Shown: positions 1 through 6,453 of the stretch, piece by piece
Numbering within the stretch: position 1 is the first letter of the stretch
How the letters are laid out: the number at the start of each line of letters is the position of its first letter
From: Methylotenera_A sp031369365
GTDB taxonomy: Bacteria > Pseudomonadota > Gammaproteobacteria > Burkholderiales > Methylophilaceae
Reading direction: 5' to 3'
NCBI GenBank assembly: GCA_031369365.1
Contig: JANMOP010000071.1
Coordinates: forward strand, 1 to 11,128
Length of the DNA: 11,128 bases
Made by a program: the position numbers and the translations under genes
The notes under the pieces: generated by a model
Database searches by the model: none
Told to the model about the DNA's origin: nothing
Seen by the model: the letters and a program-made list of their open reading frames with translations, nothing else

Positions 1-15
1 GAGGCGGTTGCATGA
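1..15 (+). CDS. 3' end of an upstream gene, possibly rlmN (partial)
   Basis: The frame starting at base 1 reads Glu-Ala-Val-Ala then TGA at 13-15, so an upstream gene may end here and overlap the pilF start as ATGA. In many proteobacteria the gene before pilF is rlmN (23S rRNA/tRNA adenine-C2 methyltransferase). Four codons cannot identify it: the overlap is seen, the identity is inferred only from usual gene order. Confidence 0.3.
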   Translation, partial: EAVA

Positions 16-779
16 AGATGAGTTTTGTAAAAATTGGGCTGATTGCGATATTATCCGTGGCATTGAACGCTTGCGAGACGCTTAAAGGAAGCTCTGATGA
101 GCGTGGTGAAAGCAAACTTAGTGCGCGCGCGCGCTCACACACCGAATTAGGTGCCGCCTATTTTCAGCAAAATAAATTAGAAATCGCATTGGACGAATTT
201 AAATATGCAGCGCAAATTGACCCTAACTATGCACAAGCCTACAACGGCTTAGGTTTGGTGTATGCAGCGTTGGGTGAGGATGTTAAGGCTGATGGAAATT
301 TCAAGAAAGCCATTCAAGTTGAGCCTAGAAACTCAGAATCGCACAATAATTACGGCAGTTTTTTGTGTGCCAGAAAACGTTATGATGAATCTATCACGCA
401 CTTTTTAGAAGCGGTAAAAAACCCGTTATATGCCACGCCAAACTTAGCTTATGCTAATGCAGGCATTTGTTCTGTTCGTAAAAATGATACTAAAAATGCA
501 GAGGTTTATTTAAGTAAAGCGTTGCAGATTGAACCATTGACGCACCCTGCAGCTACCCAACTAGCCGATATTCAATTGAAGCGAGGTGATGCAACCACGG
601 CAAATAAAACACTGCAAAATGCGCTTTTAGATTATCCAGGCCCAGACACAATATGGCTTGCCATTAAAATTGCCCGTGCTTTAGACGACAAAAATAGTGA
701 GGCAAGTTATGCCTTGCAGTTGCGTCAACAATATCCTAACTCTGAGCAAGCGCGACTGTTGCTAAGCGGTCAAAAGTAA
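12..779 (+). CDS. pilF: Type IV pilus biogenesis/stability TPR lipoprotein PilF (PilW)
   Basis: This is an outer-membrane lipoprotein with tetratricopeptide repeats; in the PilF/PilW family it is the pilotin that helps the secretin PilQ localise and oligomerise for type IV pili. The 255 residues match the usual length (about 250). Residues 1-20 form a lipoprotein signal peptide with the lipobox L-N-A-C, giving lipidated Cys21; +2 is Glu, so outer-membrane sorting is expected. TPR units follow from about residue 42 to 245, with typical spacing (for example GAAYFQQNKLEIALDEF at 47-63 and GLVYAALGEDVKADGNFKKA at 81-100). The ATG at 12 has a GAGG Shine-Dalgarno at 1-4; a second ATG at 18 would trim only two residues. 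Its place just before rodZ and ispG is the standard context and supports the name over a generic TPR protein. Confidence 0.9.
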   Translation: MKMSFVKIGLIAILSVALNACETLKGSSDERGESKLSARARSHTELGAAYFQQNKLEIALDEFKYAAQIDPNYAQAYNGLGLVYAALGEDVKADGNFKKAIQVEPRNSESHNNYGSFLCARKRYDESITHFLEAVKNPLYATPNLAYANAGICSVRKNDTKNAEVYLSKALQIEPLTHPAATQLADIQLKRGDATTANKTLQNALLDYPGPDTIWLAIKIARALDDKNSEASYALQLRQQYPNSEQARLLLSGQK

Positions 780-823
780 GCAGTAATCGATAAGTTGTAA
801 TTAATTAAAGTGAAAACTAAATT

Positions 824-830
824 AAGGTGA
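824..830 (+). promoter_or_regulatory. Shine-Dalgarno of rodZ
   Basis: AAGGTGA lies 3 nt before the ATG at 834. The spacing is short, but the match to the anti-SD is good and fixes the rodZ start. Confidence 0.65.
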
Positions 831-833
831 CAC

Positions 834-1844
834 ATGGCGCGCAAAACTAAAGAAACCAAATTAGAGGCTGAACACTTAGCCTCTAATCAGGCTATTGAGG
901 TGACAACAGAAAATAACGCGTACTCAGATGGCGACATTGGTTCGCATCATCGCTCGCGCTGTGGAGGCGCATTGCGTGTTGCGCGCGAAAGCCAAAGTTT
1001 ATCCATACAAGACATAGCAAGCAGATTAAGACTTGGCTCCAAGCAAATAGAGGCGCTAGAGACAGATAATTTTACAGCGCTGCCAGAACCTACCATCGTA
1101 AGAGGTTTTATCCGTAACTATGCAAAACAGCTCAAAATTAATGCAGAGCCTTTGTTAGACGCATACAACGTACTTGTGCCTAACTCCGATCTACATAGAC
1201 TTATAGTTAAACCAAGTGCAAATATGAAAATGACTAGCCATAAAAAACCTAAATCAGGCCGCTATTTATTGGTAGTGCTAGCGGCACTATTGGGTTTTGG
1301 GGTTTGGCTTTTTTATCAAAATTATGTTGCAAAACCTAGCCCTAGCGCATTAAGTGAGGCTGTAGTTGGTGAAAATGCAATTAGTCAAAACACAGCAAAA
1401 ACAGAGCCTTTGCCAGAGGCAGCGTTGCCAGCTGCCGAGCGAGAAGCCGCACTACAAACCTCTACTGAGCTAACTTTACCTGTAGCACCAGATGCTTCTG
1501 CGACACTGATCCCTACAGATGAGAATGCGGGCAGTGTAGCAACCACTACCTTGCTTGCACCCGCTGCGCCAGTAGTGTTACCCGATACTGCACCTAATCC
1601 TAATGGCTTAACCAAATTAGAGTTTAGTGCCACTCAAGAGACTTGGATAAACGTGGTTGATGCTTCTGGTCGCGAAATTTACAACAAAATAATTTTTGCG
1701 GGTAGCCGCGAGAGTATTGATGTGACACCGCCTGTAAATGTAACGGTTGGCAATGCGGGTGCAACCAGTTTAAGCATTGGCGGCAAGCCTGTTGATTTAG
1801 CACCACACTCGCGTCAAAATGTAGCGCGTATTAAGCTTGAGTAG
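834..1844 (+). CDS. rodZ: Cytoskeleton protein RodZ (cell-shape regulator)
   Basis: RodZ is a bitopic inner-membrane protein that links cytoplasmic MreB filaments to the peptidoglycan elongation machinery. The architecture is visible in order: a cytoplasmic helix-turn-helix domain at about residues 43-110 (ALRVARESQSLSIQDIASRL, then LETDNF and VRGFIRNYAKQL), a basic juxtamembrane stretch ending at about 143, one membrane segment at about 144-162 (YLLVVLAALLGFGVWLF), a long Ala/Pro/Thr-rich periplasmic linker at about 165-258, and the C-terminal RodZ domain (DUF4115) at about 261-336 with W271, VVDASGREIYN and the closing glycine-rich GNAGATSLSIGGKPVDL. The HTH in this family binds MreB rather than acting as a classical repressor. 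At 336 aa the length equals that of E. coli RodZ (337). It follows pilF by 54 nt and precedes ispG by 24 nt, as in many beta/gammaproteobacteria. Confidence 0.94.
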   Translation: MARKTKETKLEAEHLASNQAIEVTTENNAYSDGDIGSHHRSRCGGALRVARESQSLSIQDIASRLRLGSKQIEALETDNFTALPEPTIVRGFIRNYAKQLKINAEPLLDAYNVLVPNSDLHRLIVKPSANMKMTSHKKPKSGRYLLVVLAALLGFGVWLFYQNYVAKPSPSALSEAVVGENAISQNTAKTEPLPEAALPAAEREAALQTSTELTLPVAPDASATLIPTDENAGSVATTTLLAPAAPVVLPDTAPNPNGLTKLEFSATQETWINVVDASGREIYNKIIFAGSRESIDVTPPVNVTVGNAGATSLSIGGKPVDLAPHSRQNVARIKLE

Positions 1845-1868
1845 TTTTGAATCATATTTTTAAATCAT

Positions 1869-3155
1869 ATGCGGCGCAATAGTTTACAAGCAATGATAGG
1901 CCATGTGCCTGTAGGCGGCGGATTAGCTGGCTCTGCAGTGGCCTCTGTGGTGGTGCAAAGCATGACCAATACCGACACCGCTGATGCACAATCCACCATT
2001 AAACAAGTCTATGAGTTGTGGCAAGCGGGTTCAGAGGTCGTGCGTATTACCGTTAATTCTCCTGAAGCCGCGAGCCAAGTAGGCGCTATTCGTGAGGGTT
2101 TGGACGCACTTGGCTGCAACGTGCCGCTAGTAGGCGATTTTCACTATAACGGCCATAAATTGCTGGCAGCTTATCCAGATTGCGCGCAAGCGTTGGCCAA
2201 ATATCGCATCAACCCAGGCAACGTCGGCAAAGGCAGCAAGCGCGACGAGCAGTTTGCTTACATGATTGAAGCGGCGATTAAATACCAAAAATGCGTGCGT
2301 ATTGGCGTTAATTGGGGCAGTTTAGACCAAGCCAAAATGGCGCAGATGATGGATGCCAACGGCAAGCTAGAAAATCCATTATCAGCAGATGAACTCATGC
2401 GTGAGGCGCTCATTCAATCTGCACTAGAAAGTGCCCAACAGGCTGTGGATATTGGCTTGCAAGCGAATCAAATTATTATTTCTTGCAAAGTGAGCAACGT
2501 GCAAGATTTAGTCAAAGTGTATAGAGAGCTAGCAAAACGCTGCGATTACGCGTTGCATTTGGGCTTAACCGAAGCGGGCATGGGCAGCAAAGGCATTGTT
2601 GCCTCAACCGCCGCGCTGGCGTTGTTGCTGCAAGAAGGTATTGGTGACACGATTCGGGTGAGTTTAACGCCAGAACCCAACGAGTCGCGCACCAAAGAAG
2701 TCATCGTCGCACAAGAAATTTTGCAAACCATGGGCATACGCTCATTCACACCGCTAGTTACTGCCTGCCCAGGTTGCGGGCGGACTACATCGACATACTT
2801 TCAAGAACTCGCCATGCAAATTCAAAGCTATTTACGCACGCAAATGCCCGTGTGGCGCAAGGATTATCCAGGCGTGGAGGACATGAGCGTGGCGGTGATG
2901 GGCTGCGTAGTGAACGGTCCTGGCGAATCCAAATTAGCCAATATTGGCATCAGCCTACCTGGCACAGGCGAAACGCCAGTCGCCCCAGTATTCGTAGATG
3001 GCGAAAAAACCGTCACACTAAAAGGCGACAACATCGCACAAGAGTTTCAAGCGATTGTCGAAGATTACGTGCAAAAAAATTATGCTGAAGGCGGCAAGTT
3101 ACGTGTTGCACAAGTGCCACTAAATGAGAGAAAAATCGCAATAAAATCAATTTAA
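1869..3155 (+). CDS. ispG: 4-hydroxy-3-methylbut-2-en-1-yl diphosphate synthase (flavodoxin/ferredoxin), IspG/GcpE
   Basis: IspG carries out the penultimate MEP-pathway step, reductively converting methylerythritol cyclodiphosphate (MEcPP) to HMBPP for isoprenoid synthesis in the cytoplasm. The N-terminal TIM-barrel begins with VVVQSMTNTDT (about residues 27-37). The C-terminal [4Fe-4S] domain has CPGCGRT (Cys300, Cys303) and GCVVNGPGE (Cys346, Glu353), so all three cluster cysteines and the iron-ligating glutamate are present. The 428 aa exceed E. coli IspG (372) but fit the longer betaproteobacterial form, which carries extra sequence between barrel and cluster domain. The ATG at 1869 is the only reasonable start: an in-frame TGA lies at 1848-1850 and no ATG/GTG/TTG comes between. 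No Shine-Dalgarno is visible, so translation may depend on rodZ, whose stop is 24 nt upstream. Confidence 0.97.
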   Translation: MRRNSLQAMIGHVPVGGGLAGSAVASVVVQSMTNTDTADAQSTIKQVYELWQAGSEVVRITVNSPEAASQVGAIREGLDALGCNVPLVGDFHYNGHKLLAAYPDCAQALAKYRINPGNVGKGSKRDEQFAYMIEAAIKYQKCVRIGVNWGSLDQAKMAQMMDANGKLENPLSADELMREALIQSALESAQQAVDIGLQANQIIISCKVSNVQDLVKVYRELAKRCDYALHLGLTEAGMGSKGIVASTAALALLLQEGIGDTIRVSLTPEPNESRTKEVIVAQEILQTMGIRSFTPLVTACPGCGRTTSTYFQELAMQIQSYLRTQMPVWRKDYPGVEDMSVAVMGCVVNGPGESKLANIGISLPGTGETPVAPVFVDGEKTVTLKGDNIAQEFQAIVEDYVQKNYAEGGKLRVAQVPLNERKIAIKSI

Positions 3156-3167
3156 AGTTGATTTTTT
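3143..3167 (+). terminator. Weak AT-rich hairpin with T-run at the ispG stop
   Basis: A perfect 8-bp inverted repeat, AAAATCAA (3143-3150) and TTGATTTT (3158-3165), has a 7-nt loop and a run of six T (3162-3167) that is partly inside the right arm. It straddles the ispG stop (3153-3155). With only one G/C pair per arm it would be weak, so it could at most attenuate transcription into the ATPase/rloB cassette. Function is inferred from shape only. Confidence 0.3.
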
Positions 3168-3205
3168 GCATATAAAGTGTAATTATTGGCTTTTAAATTA
3201 AACTA

Positions 3206-3246
3206 AATTCAATTTTATAAGTCGATTACATCATGCTAATTGAATT
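3206..3246 (+). repeat. Inverted repeat bracketing the ATPase gene start codon
   Basis: AATTCAATT (3206-3214) and AATTGAATT (3238-3246) are perfect 9-bp reverse complements separated by 23 nt, with the ATG (3233-3235) inside the loop. No Shine-Dalgarno precedes this ATG. It could be an operator-like site or an mRNA fold affecting initiation, or chance in AT-rich DNA. Confidence 0.3.
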
Positions 3247-4516
3247 CAAAGTCACTAACTTTCGCTCCATTAAAGAGACGCAAACCTTATCTATGGTGGC
3301 AGGAAATGCCGTTAAAGATAAAGAGTTAGATTGCAACACTTTTGAAACGGATATTGCTAATTTTCCAAAATTAGTGCGTTCTGGCGTTATTTATGGGCCG
3401 AATGCTTCTGGTAAAAGCAACTTAATTGCTGCACTGGCTTTTATGGAGGGAATGGTTCGTGAATCTGCACGTGAAGCACAGGTCGGCGAGCCCATTGAAA
3501 TTAACCCATTTCGGTTAGATGCAGCAAGTCGCAACGAGGATACAGAATTCGAAATTCATTTTATTTCAGAAAATGTGCGTTACCAATATGGTTTTTCTTT
3601 AAATGCAGAGCGCATTAAGAGTGAATGGTTAACGGCATATCCAAATGGCAAAGCGCAGAACTGGTTCGAGCGGCAATATGATACTAGTACTGAGCGGTAT
3701 GAGTATCAATTTAGTCCTTCATTTTCAGAAGGAAAAGCTCGTCAAGAACGCGCTAATTATACGATTGCAAACAATCTTTACTTGTCAGTAGCGGTGCAAA
3801 AAAACAGTCAGCAGTTACTGCCAGCTTTCACTTGGTTTCAGAAAAAGCTTAACCACATTCTCTCTATGAATCATCTTGGTGATGGACGAACGTCTCGTAT
3901 GTGCCAAGACGTGGAAGGAAAGAGAGAGGTGCTGGCGTTTATGAATGCGGCAGGTATTGGTGTAAAAGATTTTAGGGTGGATAAAGTTTTGTTTACCCTA
4001 AACGATCTTCCTGCCGAATTCCCAGATGAGTTTAAGCAAAAGTTCTTAAAGGGTATGGAAGGTCACGTTTCATTTGACACCAAATTTCTTTATCAAAGTA
4101 ATGATACCAAAGAGTTAATCCCTTTTGATATAGCTGACGAATCGGATGGGACAAGAGCATTGTTTTCATTTGTAGTTCCTTGGTTAGAAATGATTAAAAA
4201 CGACGAGATTGTGTTTGTAGACGAGATTGATACTAGTTTGCATCCGTTGTTGGTGCATCATTTAGTAAAGCTACTTAATTGCAGTAATAGTAGAGCACAG
4301 ATTGTGTTTACTACACACGACACAACTTTATTAAGTCAGCGTATTATGCGCACCGATCAAGTATGGTTTGTAGAAAAAGATCAGCAGCAAAGCACCCAAT
4401 TGTATTCTCTGGCTGATTTTAGCCCTAGAGGTAATGAGGCGCTCGAGAAGGGCTATTTAAGCGGTAGGTACGGCGCCATCCCTTTTCTGAGTGAGCTTGA
4501 TTTTTATGGGGAGTGA
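3233..4516 (+). CDS. AAA15-type ATP-binding protein (RloA/AbiLi-like), putative phage-defence ATPase
   Basis: This is an ABC/SMC-like ATPase of the AAA_15/AAA_21 (OLD-related) group. The 427 residues begin MLIEFKVTNFRSIKETQ, the usual first strand of the family. Walker A is GPNASGKS at 55-62. A long, weakly conserved middle (about 90-295) is interrupted by no stop. An ABC-signature-like ESDGTRAL sits at 303-310, Walker B is IVFVDEID at 326-333 with catalytic Glu331, then SLHP (D-loop region) and the switch His362 in FTTHDTTLL. All ATPase motifs are intact. It overlaps the following rloB gene, and such ATPases paired with RloB or TOPRIM-like partners are known from abortive-infection systems (RloA/RloB near type I restriction loci; AbiL; by analogy PARIS AriA/AriB). 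Role inferred: an ATP-dependent sensor that holds or triggers the effector. No signal peptide or membrane segment is seen, so it is cytoplasmic. It is preceded by 77 nt of AT-rich DNA, the longest gap in the window, which could hold a promoter, although I find no convincing -35/-10 pair. Confidence 0.85.
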   Translation: MLIEFKVTNFRSIKETQTLSMVAGNAVKDKELDCNTFETDIANFPKLVRSGVIYGPNASGKSNLIAALAFMEGMVRESAREAQVGEPIEINPFRLDAASRNEDTEFEIHFISENVRYQYGFSLNAERIKSEWLTAYPNGKAQNWFERQYDTSTERYEYQFSPSFSEGKARQERANYTIANNLYLSVAVQKNSQQLLPAFTWFQKKLNHILSMNHLGDGRTSRMCQDVEGKREVLAFMNAAGIGVKDFRVDKVLFTLNDLPAEFPDEFKQKFLKGMEGHVSFDTKFLYQSNDTKELIPFDIADESDGTRALFSFVVPWLEMIKNDEIVFVDEIDTSLHPLLVHHLVKLLNCSNSRAQIVFTTHDTTLLSQRIMRTDQVWFVEKDQQQSTQLYSLADFSPRGNEALEKGYLSGRYGAIPFLSELDFYGE

Positions 4517-5186
4517 AGATTTATTTCACAAAAAACGGGAGCGTACCGCTAATGATTTAAAGCGAAAAAAAGCGACACCTAGTAACCCTGCTAAACAGCC
4601 ACAACCGCGCATTTTGATTGTGTGTGAAGATAGCAAAAGCAGTGCGTTTTACCTAGAAGATTTAGCCAAAAGAGATTTGAATCTAGACGCAGTTAGAGTA
4701 GAGGGTAAGCGCTGTGGTTCTGCGCCTAGTTCAGTGCTACAGTTTGCCCAAGAACAATATGAAAATTCGGTAAAAGACCGCAATGCTTACGATAGGGTTT
4801 ATTGTGTTTTTGACCGCGATAGGCATGATTGTTTTGATGCTACTGTGCAGGCAATAACTGATATAAAATCTAAAAACGTCTTTTTTGCAATCACAACAAC
4901 GCCGTGTTTTGAATTTTGGCTATTACTACATTTTGTTTACGATACAAGCCCATATCAACCATCTGGCAATAAGTCCTCATGTGACAATGCTAATACCAAG
5001 CTTAAATCACATTGGACAGATTATGGCAAAAGCAAACGTGGTATTTACATGTTTGCTAAAGACAAAACTTATACAGCAGTAACCAACGCTAAACAATTAG
5101 CAAGTGAGAATTTAAAAACAGGCTCAAATAACCCACAAACCAATATGCACGAACTGATAGAATATCTGCAATCAATTAAACGATAA
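4506..5186 (+). CDS. rloB: RloB-family protein (TOPRIM-like putative effector nuclease)
   Basis: The 226-residue product has the RloB (PF13707-type) landmarks: a basic N-terminus (HKKRERTANDLKRKK), strand ILIVCEDSKSSAFYL with Glu41, VYCVFDRDRHDCF with Asp103 and Asp105, the signature TTPCFEFWLLLHF (Pro133, Glu136, His142) and a C-terminal NNPQTNMHELIEYL. The early Glu followed by a DxD motif is TOPRIM-like, suggesting a metal-dependent nuclease, but no activity is proven by sequence. I chose ATG 4506; an in-frame GTG at 4491 would add five residues (MSLIF) with no Shine-Dalgarno, whereas GAGTGAG at 4489-4495 lies 10 nt before the ATG. The gene overlaps the ATPase gene by 11 nt, indicating coupled translation and a two-gene unit, and ends 4 nt before hisS. 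It is probably the effector of an AbiL/RloAB-like defence pair. Confidence 0.84.
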   Translation: MGSEDLFHKKRERTANDLKRKKATPSNPAKQPQPRILIVCEDSKSSAFYLEDLAKRDLNLDAVRVEGKRCGSAPSSVLQFAQEQYENSVKDRNAYDRVYCVFDRDRHDCFDATVQAITDIKSKNVFFAITTTPCFEFWLLLHFVYDTSPYQPSGNKSSCDNANTKLKSHWTDYGKSKRGIYMFAKDKTYTAVTNAKQLASENLKTGSNNPQTNMHELIEYLQSIKR

Positions 5187-5190
5187 TTTC

Positions 5191-6453
5191 ATGAATCAAA
5201 AATTCCAAAGCATCAAAGGCTTCTACGACATTTTGCCAGAAGCCACGCCGCTGTGGTTTAAGCTGGAAGACACTGCACGTCGCGTGTTGGCTAGTTATGG
5301 CTACAACAATATTCGTATGCCGATTGTTGAGCCGACCGATTTATTTGTGCGTAGCGTGGGCGAGCATACCGATATTGTCGAGAAAGAAATGTATGCTTGG
5401 ACGGACGCACTTAATAGCGACAAACTGACCTTGCGGCCAGAAGGCACGGCGGGTTGCGTGCGGGCGGTGATTGAAAATAACCTCACTTACAACGGCCCGC
5501 AACGCTTGTGGTACAGCGGCGCTATGTTTAGGCACGAGAACGTGCAAAAAGGGCGGCAACGGCAGTTTCATCAAATTGGTTGCGAAGCATTTGGTTTTGA
5601 AAGCGCAGAAGTGGATGCTGAGCAAATCGTGCTGCTGGCGCGGCTTTGGCAGGCGTTAGAAATAAAAGACGTCGAGCTACAAATCAATAGCATAGGCGAT
5701 GCGGACGAGCGTTTAGCGTATCGCCAAACTTTAATTAGCTATTTTGAACAACATGCGGATTTGCTGGACGAAGACGCGAAACGTCGTTTGCACACTAATC
5801 CTTTACGGATTTTAGACACGAAAAATCCGCGTATGCAAGCCATGTGCGAGGCGGCGCCTAGGCTAATGGATTGCTTGGGCGAGTCTAGCCGAACGCATTT
5901 TGAAAAGCTGTGTCAATTGCTGGGCGATGCTGGCATTGCTTATACAATCAATCATCGTTTAGTGCGCGGGTTGGATTATTACAATCGCACGGTATTTGAA
6001 TGGGTGACCACCAAACTTGGCGCGCAGGGCACGATTGCAGCGGGCGGGCGTTACGATGAATTGGTGGAGCGACTAGGCGGTAGCGCCACGCCTGCTTGCG
6101 GCTTTGGTATTGGCTTAGAGCGGGTATTTTTGTTAATGCAAGAATACGGCGTAACTGCAGTAAATTCACCCGATATTTACTTGGTGAATGTGGGTGATTT
6201 GGCCGAAAAACAAGCATTTACTGCCGCAGAAGCCTTACGCAGTGCGGGTTTGAGCGTGGTGTTAAATGCTGGTGGTGGCAGTTTTAAATCGCAAATGAAG
6301 CGCGCTGATAGAAGCGGCGCGCGCTTTGCGGCGATTTTGGGCGATGATGAAGCCACAGCGGGTGAAATATCACTGAAACCTTTGCTGGAAAAAGGCGAGC
6401 AAATTAGGATTAAACTGAGTGACGTTGTGCGGCATGTTGGAGGTTTGAATTGA
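5191..6453 (+). CDS. hisS: Histidine--tRNA ligase (HisRS)
   Basis: This class II aminoacyl-tRNA synthetase charges tRNA-His with histidine using ATP. The 420 aa equal the family norm (E. coli 424). The start MNQKFQSIKGFYDILP is typical. Motif 2 is visible as LRPEGTAG (81-88) and FRHENVQKGRQRQFHQIG (113-130). The HisRS histidine-binding loop LVRGLDYYNRTVFEW is at 257-271, followed by GGRYDELVERLGG, and motif 3 is GFGIGLERVF (304-313). The anticodon-binding domain runs from about 327 to the end. The ATG lies 4 nt after the rloB stop without a visible Shine-Dalgarno, so initiation may rely on ribosomes finishing rloB; in the usual order this gene follows ispG. Its last codons overlap the start of the SIMPL gene by 4 nt. 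Confidence 0.97.
   Translation: MNQKFQSIKGFYDILPEATPLWFKLEDTARRVLASYGYNNIRMPIVEPTDLFVRSVGEHTDIVEKEMYAWTDALNSDKLTLRPEGTAGCVRAVIENNLTYNGPQRLWYSGAMFRHENVQKGRQRQFHQIGCEAFGFESAEVDAEQIVLLARLWQALEIKDVELQINSIGDADERLAYRQTLISYFEQHADLLDEDAKRRLHTNPLRILDTKNPRMQAMCEAAPRLMDCLGESSRTHFEKLCQLLGDAGIAYTINHRLVRGLDYYNRTVFEWVTTKLGAQGTIAAGGRYDELVERLGGSATPACGFGIGLERVFLLMQEYGVTAVNSPDIYLVNVGDLAEKQAFTAAEALRSAGLSVVLNAGGGSFKSQMKRADRSGARFAAILGDDEATAGEISLKPLLEKGEQIRIKLSDVVRHVGGLN
6439..6443 (+). promoter_or_regulatory. Shine-Dalgarno fixing a TTG start of the SIMPL gene
   Basis: A perfect GGAGG inside the hisS 3' end lies 6 nt before the TTG at 6450. It is the strongest ribosome-binding site seen in the window and supports the TTG start. 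Confidence 0.75.

Noticed and set aside
2774..3088. 104-codon + strand frame inside ispG
   Set aside because: Overlaps the IspG iron-sulfur domain in another frame, is Arg/His-rich and has no family resemblance.
3168..3232. Possible sigma-70 promoter before the ATPase gene (TTGGCT at 3186-3191 with AT-rich downstream sequence)
   Set aside because: No -10 hexamer of acceptable quality at 16-18 nt spacing; any AT-rich region offers partial matches.
3156..5190. Target-site duplications or att-like repeats bounding the defence cassette
   Set aside because: Comparing the sequence after ispG with that before hisS by eye shows no shared direct repeat longer than a few bases.
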